The notes under the pieces are model-generated. The model had not been told where the DNA came from. It worked only from the letters and a program-made list of their open reading frames with translations, and did no database searches. A DNA stretch of 11,354 nucleotides. Source: Arcobacter sp. UBA7394. Its GTDB lineage: Bacteria; Campylobacterota; Campylobacteria; Campylobacterales; Arcobacteraceae. Every line of letters starts with the position of its first letter. Position 1 is the first letter of the stretch. Both the position numbers and the translations under genes were made by a program. The stretch is taken from positions 20,670-32,023 of the forward strand of contig DKNG01000259.1 of assembly GCA_002470185.1 (NCBI GenBank), written 5' to 3'. Of this stretch, positions 1 through 6,571 are shown in pieces.

Positions 1-602
1 TCAGCTACTCTTTTTACATGATTTCCTGTCTCTTTAGATCTTGTTTCTCCAATAGCTCCCATTGTATAAACAATGTCTTTTTGAATATTAATTATCTCTT
101 CATTTGCTTTTATTGATTCTGTAATATTTGTACCATAAGCCATAATTTTATTAATATTTTTTACACCTTTTAGTGAAAACTGATAAGTTTCATTATTTTC
201 AAAAGTATGTTTGATTTTTACTAATTTATTTTCATTTAAAATATTTTGAAGTTCAATCTTATCATTTAGAAAATCAAAAGTCATTGTATTTGGGAAAAGA
301 TTAATTGCGGGAATATTTTTAAATAGTATTGAAGCATCTTCATCTATTACAAAAACTGGTTCTGGATTATTCTCAGGTAAAGAAGATAAAAAATTGTTCT
401 TTTCTCGTAAGCCTTCATTTATTCCAAGTAATCTATAAATAAAACACTTATTAGCAAACACTGTATATAAAGTCATAAGACCCATCATAAGCATCATCCA
501 ACTTTGCATAATATATGCCATTACAAAAGATATTATAATTAATACAACTCTTATATTCGAATCAAGTTTTGTCATATTACAATCAGTGTTCGCACAAGTC
601 AT
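1..602 (-). CDS. Membrane-anchored PAS/HD-GYP signalling protein (N-terminal 200 residues, partial)
   Basis: The reading frame opens at ATG 602 behind an AGGA-type ribosome site and runs off the left edge without a stop. Residues 1-62 resemble a DUF2892 (YgaP-like) inner-membrane domain: Cys3 and Cys8, then a hydrophobic hairpin at about 18-51, then a C-x-x-Y-x-x-L-G turn at Cys53-Gly60. Residues about 72-165 look like a small PAS domain, beginning PEPVFVIDEDA. From about 172 a helix leads into GETRSKETGNHVKRVA (185-200), the usual entry to an HD-GYP domain; the HD pair itself would lie outside the window. HD-GYP proteins commonly hydrolyse cyclic-di-GMP, so the likely role is a membrane sensor phosphodiesterase, but activity cannot be judged without the missing half. 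It sits 16 nt after acpS and is probably cotranscribed with it. The HD-GYP call is firm; the DUF2892 and PAS calls rest on pattern resemblance. Confidence 0.75.
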   Translation of the reverse strand, partial: MTCANTDCNMTKLDSNIRVVLIIISFVMAYIMQSWMMLMMGLMTLYTVFANKCFIYRLLGINEGLREKNNFLSSLPENNPEPVFVIDEDASILFKNIPAINLFPNTMTFDFLNDKIELQNILNENKLVKIKHTFENNETYQFSLKGVKNINKIMAYGTNITESIKANEEIINIQKDIVYTMGAIGETRSKETGNHVKRVA

Positions 603-618
603 GTTTTTTTCCTAAGTG

Positions 619-969
619 TTATTTTTTTACTAAAGTTACTACCGCTATGGCAAAGCCTGCATCATGAGTGATTGATACAAATGATTTTTTGATTTTAAAT
701 TTTTTTCGTAAAGATTTTGTGTACTTCAACTTGGGAGCACCTTTTTTACTCTTTGATATTTTAATATCATGGAAAGAACAAGTTGCTCCAATTCCAGTAC
801 CTATTGCTTTACTAGCAGCTTCTTTTGCTGCCCAAAAACCAGCGGCTGTTTCTGGTCGTTTTATTAACTCGATTTCTTCATCATCCAAAAACCTCTCATA
901 GGCTTTTCTACCAAATTTTTCATGCATTCTTTTTATTCTATCAATTGATGCTACATCTATTCCTATCAT
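619..969 (-). CDS. acpS: Holo-[acyl-carrier-protein] synthase
   Basis: AcpS transfers 4'-phosphopantetheine from coenzyme A to the conserved serine of apo-ACP, activating it for fatty acid synthesis in the cytoplasm. The 116-residue product has the normal family length. It starts MIGIDVASIDRI, with the metal-binding Asp at position 5. It carries the second signature FWAAKEAASKAIGTG at 45-59, with the metal-ligand Glu50, and ends with the SITHDAGFAIA strand at 99-109. I chose ATG 969 because the family begins at this MIGID motif and an AGG lies upstream. An in-frame TTG at 996 would add nine residues unlike the family, has no ribosome site, and would leave almost no space before the divergent permease gene. 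It makes a pathway link with panC nearby, since pantothenate feeds CoA, the AcpS substrate. Identification is secure. Confidence 0.95.
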   Translation of the reverse strand: MIGIDVASIDRIKRMHEKFGRKAYERFLDDEEIELIKRPETAAGFWAAKEAASKAIGTGIGATCSFHDIKISKSKKGAPKLKYTKSLRKKFKIKKSFVSITHDAGFAIAVVTLVKK

Positions 970-985
970 TTTAAACCTATTTGTG

Positions 986-991
986 TATAAT
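986..991 (+). promoter_or_regulatory. Candidate -10 element (TATAAT) of the permease-panC unit
   Basis: A perfect TATAAT lies in the 29-nt gap between the divergent acpS and permease starts. Transcription would be expected to begin near 998, one base before the permease ATG at 999, giving a leaderless or nearly leaderless mRNA. No convincing -35 hexamer is seen; in Campylobacterota the -35 is often poorly conserved. The same A/T-rich segment read on the minus strand gives TATACA (989-984), so it could also serve acpS. This is inference from sequence only. Confidence 0.4.
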
Positions 992-998
992 TTCAAGT

Positions 999-1958
999 AT
1001 GAAACTGTTTATTAAAAAACTATTATACCTTATTGTAATGTTATTTATTATTAGCCTAATCTCTTTTCTTGCAATTAATGCTGCACCAAATTCTTTTTTT
1101 GCTAGTGGAGAATTAAATCCTAATATCACTGAAGAGTCTATTGCTCAGCTAAAGGCTATTTATGGACTTGACAAGCCATTATATATACAGTTTTTTTCTT
1201 GGGTATTAGCAATATTACAACTAGATTTTGGAATCTCTTTTGCTAGTGGAAGTATGGTAAAAGACGAAATTATTTCTCGTATTCCAATTACACTAACTAT
1301 AAATATTATTTCCATGGTTTTAATTTTTATAATTTCACTTTATTTAGGAATAAAAGCTGCATTAAGTAAAAATAGTTTTTTTGATAGATTTACAGGACAA
1401 TTATCACTACTTAGTTTCTCAATGCCTTCATTTTATTTAGCACTACTTTTAGTATTGGTTTTTGCTATTAATTTTGAAGTTTTACCAATTGCAGGACTTC
1501 ACTCCATGAGTGACGATGGAAGTTTAGCTTATTATTTAGACTTTGCATGGCACTTAGTTTTACCAATATTTATTATAGTATTTGGAGGAATTGGAAGTTT
1601 GACTTTATATATTAGATCACTTACTATTGAGATATTAAAATCTGATTATATATTCTTTGCAAAAGCTAGAGGACTTAGTGATAAACAAATATTAAGACAC
1701 TATATTTTACCAAATCTATATCCACCAGTAATTACCCTACTTGGATTATCTCTTCCTGGAATTATTGGAGGTTCAGTAATACTAGAAACAATCTTTTCAA
1801 TTGATGGAATGGGATTATTATTCTTTAAAAGTGCATTATCACATGATTATCCAGTAATTATGGGAATATTAATTATTGGTGCATTTTTAACACTTATTGG
1901 AAATATGATTGCAGATTTAGTACTGCTAAAACTTAATCCAAACTACGATAACAACTAA
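999..1958 (+). CDS. ABC transporter permease, DppB/OppB family
   Basis: This is an inner-membrane subunit of a peptide/nickel-type ABC importer. It has 319 residues, normal for the family. An N-terminal membrane helix lies at about 5-28, followed by a periplasmic stretch containing IYGLDKPLYIQFFSWV (54-69), typical of DppB proteins. Further helices lie at about 97-120, 135-158, 183-206, 245-265 and 286-310. The EAA loop that docks with the ATPase is AKARGLSDKQILRHYILPN (221-239). I prefer ATG 999 over the in-frame TTG at 981, because the sequence MKLFIKKLLY begins like the family. No ribosome site precedes either start. The usual partners (second permease, ATPases, binding protein) are absent; panC follows 21 nt downstream. 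The substrate cannot be inferred from sequence. Confidence 0.9.
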   Translation: MKLFIKKLLYLIVMLFIISLISFLAINAAPNSFFASGELNPNITEESIAQLKAIYGLDKPLYIQFFSWVLAILQLDFGISFASGSMVKDEIISRIPITLTINIISMVLIFIISLYLGIKAALSKNSFFDRFTGQLSLLSFSMPSFYLALLLVLVFAINFEVLPIAGLHSMSDDGSLAYYLDFAWHLVLPIFIIVFGGIGSLTLYIRSLTIEILKSDYIFFAKARGLSDKQILRHYILPNLYPPVITLLGLSLPGIIGGSVILETIFSIDGMGLLFFKSALSHDYPVIMGILIIGAFLTLIGNMIADLVLLKLNPNYDNN

Positions 1959-1968
1959 AAAATTTAAT

Positions 1969-1973
1969 AAGGA
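1969..1973 (+). promoter_or_regulatory. Ribosome binding site fixing the TTG start of panC
   Basis: AAGGA lies six bases before TTG 1980. The protein read from this TTG begins MKIIRTIEELQ, matching the usual PanC N-terminus. No ATG occurs before the essential HxGH motif except the one inside the nucleotide-binding PTMG segment. The site therefore supports a non-ATG start. Confidence 0.75.
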
Positions 1974-1979
1974 ACATAT

Positions 1980-2798
1980 TTGAAAATTATAAGAACTATT
2001 GAAGAGTTACAAAATATTAGAAAAACTATAACTTCAAGTGTTGGTTTTGTACCAACTATGGGAGCCTTACATGATGGACATATCTCCCTAATAAAACAAG
2101 CTAGAGAAGAAAATGAGATTGTAATTGTTTCAATCTTTGTAAACCCAACACAATTTTTACCAGGGGAAGATTTAGACGCATATCCTAGAAAAGATGAAGC
2201 AGATAAAAAAATCTGTGAAATGTGTAAAGTTGATTATCTATTTATGCCAGAAATTTCAACAATGTATGGAAAAGAAGAGGTATTAATAAAAGCTCCTAAT
2301 AAAAGTTATATGTTAGAGGGAGAAGCTAGACCTGGACATTTTGATGGAGTATTATTAGTAGTTCTAAAACTATTTGGATTAACACAACCAACAAATGCAT
2401 ACTTTGGAAAAAAAGATGCTCAGCAACTATCATTAATAACTCAAATGGTAAAAGATTTATTCTTAAACATTAATGTAGTTGCATGTGATATTGTAAGAGA
2501 AAATGATGGTTTAGCTATGAGTTCTAGAAATGTATATTTAGACCAAACTCAAAGAAAAGATGCCCTACTTTTATCTAAATCTTTATACACAGCAGCCTCA
2601 CTAATTGCAAAAGATGAAAGAGATGCAAAAACTATCAAAAATAAAATCCATGAAGTTATGGAAAATCTTGATGTGGAATATGTGGCAATTGTAGATAGAG
2701 AATTTAATGAAATTCAAACTGTAGAGTTAAATAACTGTATTATTTTGATTGTTGTTAGATTTGGAAATACTAGATTATTGGATAATATCTGGTTATAA
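1980..2798 (+). CDS. panC: Pantoate--beta-alanine ligase (pantothenate synthetase)
   Basis: PanC joins pantoate and beta-alanine with ATP through a pantoyl-adenylate, the last step of pantothenate (vitamin B5, CoA precursor) synthesis, in the cytoplasm. The 272-residue length is normal. Visible motifs are FVPTMGALHDGH (23-34) with the HxGH nucleotide-binding pair His31/His34, FVNPTQF (53-59), the pantoate-site segment GHFDGV (119-124), YFGKKDAQQL (141-150), and the KMSKS-equivalent AMSSRN (179-184). The start codon is TTG with an AAGGA site. It lies 21 nt behind the permease and is probably cotranscribed with it. panB and panD are not in the window; in many bacteria they are adjacent. All catalytic motifs are intact and the call is secure. 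Confidence 0.97.
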   Translation: MKIIRTIEELQNIRKTITSSVGFVPTMGALHDGHISLIKQAREENEIVIVSIFVNPTQFLPGEDLDAYPRKDEADKKICEMCKVDYLFMPEISTMYGKEEVLIKAPNKSYMLEGEARPGHFDGVLLVVLKLFGLTQPTNAYFGKKDAQQLSLITQMVKDLFLNINVVACDIVRENDGLAMSSRNVYLDQTQRKDALLLSKSLYTAASLIAKDERDAKTIKNKIHEVMENLDVEYVAIVDREFNEIQTVELNNCIILIVVRFGNTRLLDNIWL

Positions 2799-2860
2799 AA
2801 TAAAGTTTTTTTAAGTTCTATGATGTTACATTTTAATAATATTTATCAAAAAGGATATAC

Positions 2861-3427
2861 ATGAACTTAAAAAGACTAGCCCTTACGAGTACTCTATTGG
2901 TTTCAACACTATTTGCAGGTAATTATAATGTTGATAAAGATCACACAAATGTTGGCTTTAAAGTTAAACATATGATGATTTCAAATGTATCTGGAAAGTT
3001 TAATGAATTTAAGGGAACCTTTGAATATGATGAAAAAACGAAAACACTAAAATCTCTAAATGCTGAGATAATTGTTAAATCAATAAATACTGAAAATAAA
3101 AAAAGAGATGATCACCTAAGATCAGCTGATTTCTTTGATGCAAAAAAATTCCCAAAAATCACATTTACTCTTAGTAAAATTGAAGATGAAACTGCTTATG
3201 GGAAAATCACAATTAAAGATGTTACAAAAGATATTAAATTAGATTTTGATAATGGTGGAACTATAAAAGACCCATGGGGTAATTATAGAGCAGGCTTTGC
3301 ACTTAGTGGAAAAATCAAAAGAAAAGATTTTGGAATTACTTGGAATAAAGTAATTGAAGCAGGTGGAGTAGCTGTAGGAGATACAGTAAAACTTGATATT
3401 GAAATTGAAGGTATCAAAGAAAAATAA
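2861..3427 (+). CDS. yceI: YceI family periplasmic protein
   Basis: YceI proteins are secreted lipocalin-like beta-barrels that bind polyisoprenoid or other lipid-like ligands; the physiological role is unsettled. The 188-residue product begins with a Sec signal peptide: Lys/Arg at 4-5, a hydrophobic core at about 6-17, and likely cleavage after LFA (residue 19). The mature domain starts with YNVDKDHTNVGFKVKHMM, the typical opening strands. It contains the family signature KKRDDHLRSADFFDAKKFP (100-118) and a C-terminal RKDFGITWN segment (154-162). An AAGGA site sits five bases before the ATG. The gene stands 62 nt after panC and ends in a terminator hairpin, so it may have its own promoter in the gap, but I see only a weak TAATAAT there. 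The family call is secure; the ligand is unknown. Confidence 0.93.
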   Translation: MNLKRLALTSTLLVSTLFAGNYNVDKDHTNVGFKVKHMMISNVSGKFNEFKGTFEYDEKTKTLKSLNAEIIVKSINTENKKRDDHLRSADFFDAKKFPKITFTLSKIEDETAYGKITIKDVTKDIKLDFDNGGTIKDPWGNYRAGFALSGKIKRKDFGITWNKVIEAGGVAVGDTVKLDIEIEGIKEK

Positions 3428-3436
3428 CTCACAAAT

Positions 3437-3462
3437 AAAAGAATAGTTCACCCTATTCTTTT
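3437..3462 (+). terminator. Hairpin terminator after yceI
   Basis: The perfect 10-bp inverted repeat AAAAGAATAG / CTATTCTTTT has a 6-nt loop (TTCACC) and starts 10 nt after the yceI stop. The right arm ends in TTTT, which serves as a short U tract. The stem is A/T-rich, as is usual in such genomes. It separates the permease-panC-yceI unit from rimO-tilS. Confidence 0.7.
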
Positions 3463-3501
3463 ATGGTCAAAACACTATAAAAAACTAACTATATTATCCC
3501 A

Positions 3502-3530
3502 TTTACAAATTATTTCATTTATGCTAGAAT
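3502..3530 (+). promoter_or_regulatory. Sigma70-type promoter of rimO-tilS
   Basis: TTTACA (3502-3507) and TAGAAT (3525-3530) are separated by 17 nt, and TG one base before the -10 (3522-3523) makes an extended -10. Transcription would start near 3537, giving a leader of about 22 nt with AAGG at 3543-3546. The position directly after the yceI terminator and before rimO supports it. This is the best promoter match in the window. Confidence 0.65.
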
Positions 3531-3558
3531 TGCGAAAAAATTAAGGTTTTAATAATAT

Positions 3559-4911
3559 ATGAAATTTACAACTCAAAACCCTCAAAAATCTTTACATTTA
3601 GTATCATTAGGCTGTACAAAAAACTTAGTTGACTCAGAAGTAATGCTTGGAAAACTAAGTGAATATACAATGACAGATGATTCAGCTAATGCTGATGTTA
3701 TTATTGTAAATACTTGTGGATTTATTGACTCTGCTAAAGAAGAGAGTATTAATACAATTTTAAATCTTCACGACGAAAGAAAAGAACAATCAGTTTTAGT
3801 AATGGCTGGATGTTTATCTGAAAGATATAAAGAAGAATTACAAAAAGAATTACCAGAAATTGATGTATTTACAGGAGTTGGTGACTATGATAGAATCGAC
3901 GAACTAGTAAATGAGAAAAGATCAAACTTCACAAATGAAGTATTCCTTGCAAGTGATACAAACGAAAGAGTTATCACAGGTTCTTCATACCATGCATATG
4001 TAAAATTAAGTGAAGGATGTAACCAAGCCTGTTCATTCTGTGCTATTCCGTCTTTCAAAGGGAAACTGCACTCAAGAACATTAGAATCTCTTGTAAAAGA
4101 AGTAAAAGCCTTAGTAAAAAAAGGTTTTACAGACTTCTCATTTGTATCACAAGATTCATCTTCATTCTTAAGAGATTTAGGTCACAAAGATGGACTAGAG
4201 CAATTAATCACTGAAGTTGATAAAATTGAAGGAATTAAAACAGCTAGAATTTTATACCTTTACCCATCAACTACTACTTTAGATTTAATTGATAAAATTG
4301 CTGATTCAAAAATCTTCCAAAACTATTTTGATATGCCATTACAACACATCACTCCTTCTATGCTTAAAATCATGAAAAGAGGAAAAGGTGTTGAGAAATT
4401 AATTGAATTAATGGATCATATGAAATCAAAACCAAACTCTTTTGTAAGAACTACATTTATTGCAGGACATCCTGGTGAAACAGTAGAAGACCATGAAGCA
4501 TTATGTAAATACATTGAAGAGTACAAGTTTGATAGAGCAAATGTATTCTCTTACTCTACAGAAGAAGGTACTCATGCTGCAAAATCTGATCAACTAATTG
4601 AACAAGAAATTATTGATGACAGAGCAGATGAAATCGGAGCAATTATTGCAAATACTACTCAAGAATCATTAGAAGCAGAAGTTGGTAAAACTTTTGATGT
4701 TTATGTTGATGGTGAGAGTGATGAACACGAATATTTATTATCTGCTAGAAAAACTATTTGGGCTCCAGATATTGATGGTGAAATCTACATCAACGATAAT
4801 GAACTATTTGAAGAAAATGGGGATCAAACTCAATTAAAATTCGGACAAATTTATACAGTAACTATTACAGAATTAGTTGGAGATAAACTAATCGCAAGAG
4901 TTATTAAATAG
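3559..4911 (+). CDS. rimO: Ribosomal protein S12 (Asp) methylthiotransferase
   Basis: RimO is a radical-SAM enzyme with two iron-sulfur clusters that adds a methylthio group to a conserved aspartate of ribosomal protein S12. The 450-residue product shows the three domains in order. The N-terminal UPF0004 domain has cluster cysteines Cys19 (LGCTKN), Cys53 (NTCGF) and Cys85 (AGCLSE). The radical-SAM core carries Cys154, Cys158 and Cys161 in GCNQACSFCAIPSFKG. A C-terminal TRAM-like domain covers about 385-450. LGCTKNLVDSE and AIPSFKGK distinguish RimO from the related tRNA enzyme MiaB. A promoter and AAGG site precede the ATG. The stop codon is one nucleotide from tilS, so the two translation-related genes are probably coupled. 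No motif is missing. Confidence 0.96.
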   Translation: MKFTTQNPQKSLHLVSLGCTKNLVDSEVMLGKLSEYTMTDDSANADVIIVNTCGFIDSAKEESINTILNLHDERKEQSVLVMAGCLSERYKEELQKELPEIDVFTGVGDYDRIDELVNEKRSNFTNEVFLASDTNERVITGSSYHAYVKLSEGCNQACSFCAIPSFKGKLHSRTLESLVKEVKALVKKGFTDFSFVSQDSSSFLRDLGHKDGLEQLITEVDKIEGIKTARILYLYPSTTTLDLIDKIADSKIFQNYFDMPLQHITPSMLKIMKRGKGVEKLIELMDHMKSKPNSFVRTTFIAGHPGETVEDHEALCKYIEEYKFDRANVFSYSTEEGTHAAKSDQLIEQEIIDDRADEIGAIIANTTQESLEAEVGKTFDVYVDGESDEHEYLLSARKTIWAPDIDGEIYINDNELFEENGDQTQLKFGQIYTVTITELVGDKLIARVIK

Positions 4912-4912
4912 T

Positions 4913-5890
4913 ATGACCCTAAACTTTAGTGCAGTTAAGGACAAAAAGAATCTACTAGCTTTTTCAGCTGGAGTAGATTCTTCTGCACTATTCTTCTTAT
5001 TACTTGAACAAAATATTCCTTTTGATATTGCAATTGTTGATTATAATGTAAGAAATCAATCAAAAGATGAAGTAACTTACGCAAAACAACTAGCAAAGAA
5101 ATACAATAAAAAAGTTTTCATAAAAGAAGTAGAACTAGAAAATTCTAATTTTGAGAAAAAAGCAAGAGATATTAGATACTCTTTTTTTGAAGACTTAATA
5201 AAGCAGTTTGATTATGGTACTTTAATTACCGCTCATCAGCTAAACGATAAACTTGAATGGTTTATGATGCAAATGAGTAAAGGAGCTGGTATTGTTGAGC
5301 TATTAGGCTTTAAACAATGGGAAGATAAGATTACTTACAAAATATATAAACCTCTATTAGAAATCACGAAAGAAGAATTAGAAAACTATCTAAAAAGCAA
5401 TAATCATAAATATTTTATTGATAATAGTAACTTTGATGAAAAATATAAAAGAAATTACTTTAGACATAACTATTCTGATAAGTTTTTGAGTGAATTTAAA
5501 GATGGTATAAAAAACTCATTTGAGTATTTAGAAAATGATTTAAACTCTCTTCAAATAGAAGAAAAAGCTATCTTACAAATTGAAGACTTAGAAATATTTA
5601 AAGCATCAAATGATGATAATATTAATATAAGAACCATAGATATAAATCTAAAAAAAAGAGGTGTATTATTATCAAAAGCTTCAAGAAATGAAATTCTAAG
5701 ACAAAAAGAAATTGTAATTTCTCATAAGATATCTGTATGTATAGGTAATGATTTAATTTATATAGCTCCATTTTCAAAAAGTAAAATGGATAAAAAATTC
5801 AAAGAAAAATGTAGGTTAAATAAAATACCTAAAAATGTGAGAGTTTATCTGTACGATAAAAATATAGATCCAAAAGATTTAGTTGTTTAA
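4913..5890 (+). CDS. tilS: tRNA(Ile)-lysidine synthase
   Basis: TilS attaches lysine to C34 of the CAU-anticodon tRNA-Ile, using ATP, so that it reads AUA codons. Such codons are frequent in an A/T-rich genome like this one. The N-terminal N-type PP-loop is visible as AFSAGVDSSA (16-25), with Ala in place of the first Gly of the usual SGGxDS. Further TilS signatures are ARDIRYSFFEDL (84-95), AHQLNDKLEWFMMQMSKGAG (107-126), KPLLEITKEELENY (146-159), and NYFRHNY (181-187). At 325 residues it is a short form: the C-terminal tRNA-binding extension of E. coli TilS is largely missing. It begins one nucleotide after the rimO stop without a strong ribosome site, so translation is likely coupled. Its last 12 bases overlap the end of the convergent 89-aa gene. 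Confidence 0.92.
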   Translation: MTLNFSAVKDKKNLLAFSAGVDSSALFFLLLEQNIPFDIAIVDYNVRNQSKDEVTYAKQLAKKYNKKVFIKEVELENSNFEKKARDIRYSFFEDLIKQFDYGTLITAHQLNDKLEWFMMQMSKGAGIVELLGFKQWEDKITYKIYKPLLEITKEELENYLKSNNHKYFIDNSNFDEKYKRNYFRHNYSDKFLSEFKDGIKNSFEYLENDLNSLQIEEKAILQIEDLEIFKASNDDNINIRTIDINLKKRGVLLSKASRNEILRQKEIVISHKISVCIGNDLIYIAPFSKSKMDKKFKEKCRLNKIPKNVRVYLYDKNIDPKDLVV

Positions 5891-6148
5891 AAACTTCTTC
5901 ATCTTTTGCATATTATTTAATTCTTTTCTAGAAACTTCTTTGTGTTCTTTCAAAAAATTAATACTTTTAAAAAAAAGTTCTTCCATGCGTTTCAAATCAT
6001 CTAGTTCTAAATCAAAATCTTCAATTGTAGAATCTTTTAAATAATCTTCATGCCATTGGATAAGAGCTGTTGCTCTATCATAAGAATCTAGTGAATCGAT
6101 ATATACCAATTCACTTAAAGCTTTTAAAGACCTGTTTCTTCTTTCCAT
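5879..6148 (-). CDS. Small helical protein downstream of fliS (possible FliT-like chaperone)
   Basis: I do not recognise the 89-residue product by sequence. It is charged, has no signal peptide, membrane helix or cysteine, and looks almost wholly alpha-helical, with Leu/Phe spacing in ELDDLKRMEELFFKSINFLK (about 48-67) suited to a helical bundle. It starts inside fliS (25-nt overlap, different frame), so it is expected to be translated together with it. A small ORF after fliS is also found in other Campylobacterota, and fliT occupies this place in enterobacteria. A FliT-like or fliS-partner role is therefore reasonable but unproven. The coding strand contains a T8 run at 5976-5969. The gene's end overlaps the convergent tilS end by 12 nt. 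I am confident that it is a gene, but not of its function. Confidence 0.7.
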   Translation of the reverse strand: MERRNRSLKALSELVYIDSLDSYDRATALIQWHEDYLKDSTIEDFDLELDDLKRMEELFFKSINFLKEHKEVSRKELNNMQKMKKFLNN

Positions 6149-6480
6149 GCTTCAATTAGCCCCTGTGCTACTTTCATAACTTGATTAACAGAATTAACGT
6201 TATCATCAATACCTGCAGCAAAAAGTGTCTCAATTTGGTAAAGATATAAACCATCTAAATAATATGCAACATCCCCACCATCAAAATCAAGAACGTTTCT
6301 TAACTCATCAAAAATTGCAATCGTTTTATTTATATAAGTAAACTTAGCTTCAATATCACCTTCATCCATAGCATTCTTAATAAATGAAAGATATTTGATT
6401 ATACCTTCGTATAATTTTAATATCAGTACATAAGGGTCATCTGAAACTGCATTTTGTTGATTATATATATCTAATCCCAT
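6124..6480 (-). CDS. fliS: Flagellin export chaperone FliS
   Basis: FliS binds the C-terminal region of newly made flagellin in the cytoplasm, preventing early polymerisation and guiding it to the export gate. The 118-residue, four-helix product has the family features: a Tyr/Gln-rich start (DIYNQQNAVSDDP, 4-16), then LILKLYEGIIKYL (19-31), then NKTIAIFDELRNVLDFDGGDVAYYLDGLY (51-79). It closes with LIEAWKEE (108-115), matching the usual final helix that includes a conserved Trp. A GGAGA site (6489-6485) precedes ATG 6480. It follows fliD after a hairpin and overlaps the next small ORF. Flagellin genes are not in the window. Identification is secure. Confidence 0.93.
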   Translation of the reverse strand: MGLDIYNQQNAVSDDPYVLILKLYEGIIKYLSFIKNAMDEGDIEAKFTYINKTIAIFDELRNVLDFDGGDVAYYLDGLYLYQIETLFAAGIDDNVNSVNQVMKVAQGLIEAWKEETGL

Positions 6481-6515
6481 ATTATCTCCATAATATTCTA
6501 ATAAGTGGATAGTAT

Positions 6516-6521
6516 ATTATA
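6516..6521 (-). promoter_or_regulatory. Candidate -10 element (TATAAT) before fliS
   Basis: On the minus strand a perfect TATAAT (6521-6516) lies between the fliD terminator hairpin and fliS. Transcription would begin near 6509, leaving a leader of about 28 nt with a GGAGA ribosome site. There is no clear -35; TAAAATTAAG (6537-6528) lies just upstream and is also present before flgK. The hairpin immediately upstream makes a local promoter plausible. Confidence 0.4.
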
Positions 6522-6540
6522 TGTTTGCTTAATTTTAAAC

Positions 6541-6568
6541 AAAAGAGAAAAAAATTATTTTCTCTTTT
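6541..6568 (-). terminator. Hairpin terminator after fliD
   Basis: A perfect 11-bp inverted repeat (AAAAGAGAAAA / TTTTCTCTTTT) with a 6-nt loop begins three bases after the fliD stop. In the fliD direction the stem ends in TTTT followed by GTTTAAAATT, a U-rich tail. It probably ends or reduces transcription from flgK-fliD before fliS. Because it is nearly all A/T in sequence, it may be leaky. Confidence 0.6.
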
Positions 6569-6571
6569 ATA

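Noticed and set aside
668..901. Open frame of 77 codons on the plus strand
   Set aside because: It lies wholly antisense to acpS, whose motifs are intact; the translation shows no family features and no ribosome site. It is a shadow frame.
970..996. TTG-initiated extension of acpS
   Set aside because: It has no ribosome site, the added nine residues are unlike AcpS proteins, and ATG 969 opens exactly at the conserved MIGID motif.
2799..2860. Riboswitch or strong promoter between panC and yceI
   Set aside because: Only 62 nt, with no stable hairpin and only a weak TAATAAT whose expected start would fall almost on the ribosome site.
3239..3451. Open frame of 70 codons on the minus strand
   Set aside because: It is antisense to the 3' end of yceI and runs through the terminator; the Phe/Tyr/Ser-rich product is typical of a shadow frame in A/T-rich DNA.
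4928..4990. TilS with SAGVDS instead of SGGxDS as a possible inactive enzyme
   Set aside because: A small residue substitutes in a flexible loop and all other TilS motifs are intact; a working PP-loop is more likely.
6508..6530. Sigma54 (RpoN) promoter suggested by GG and TTGCTT on the plus strand upstream of fliS
   Set aside because: The spacing between GG and GC is far longer than the fixed sigma54 spacing, and it faces away from fliS towards the fliD terminator.
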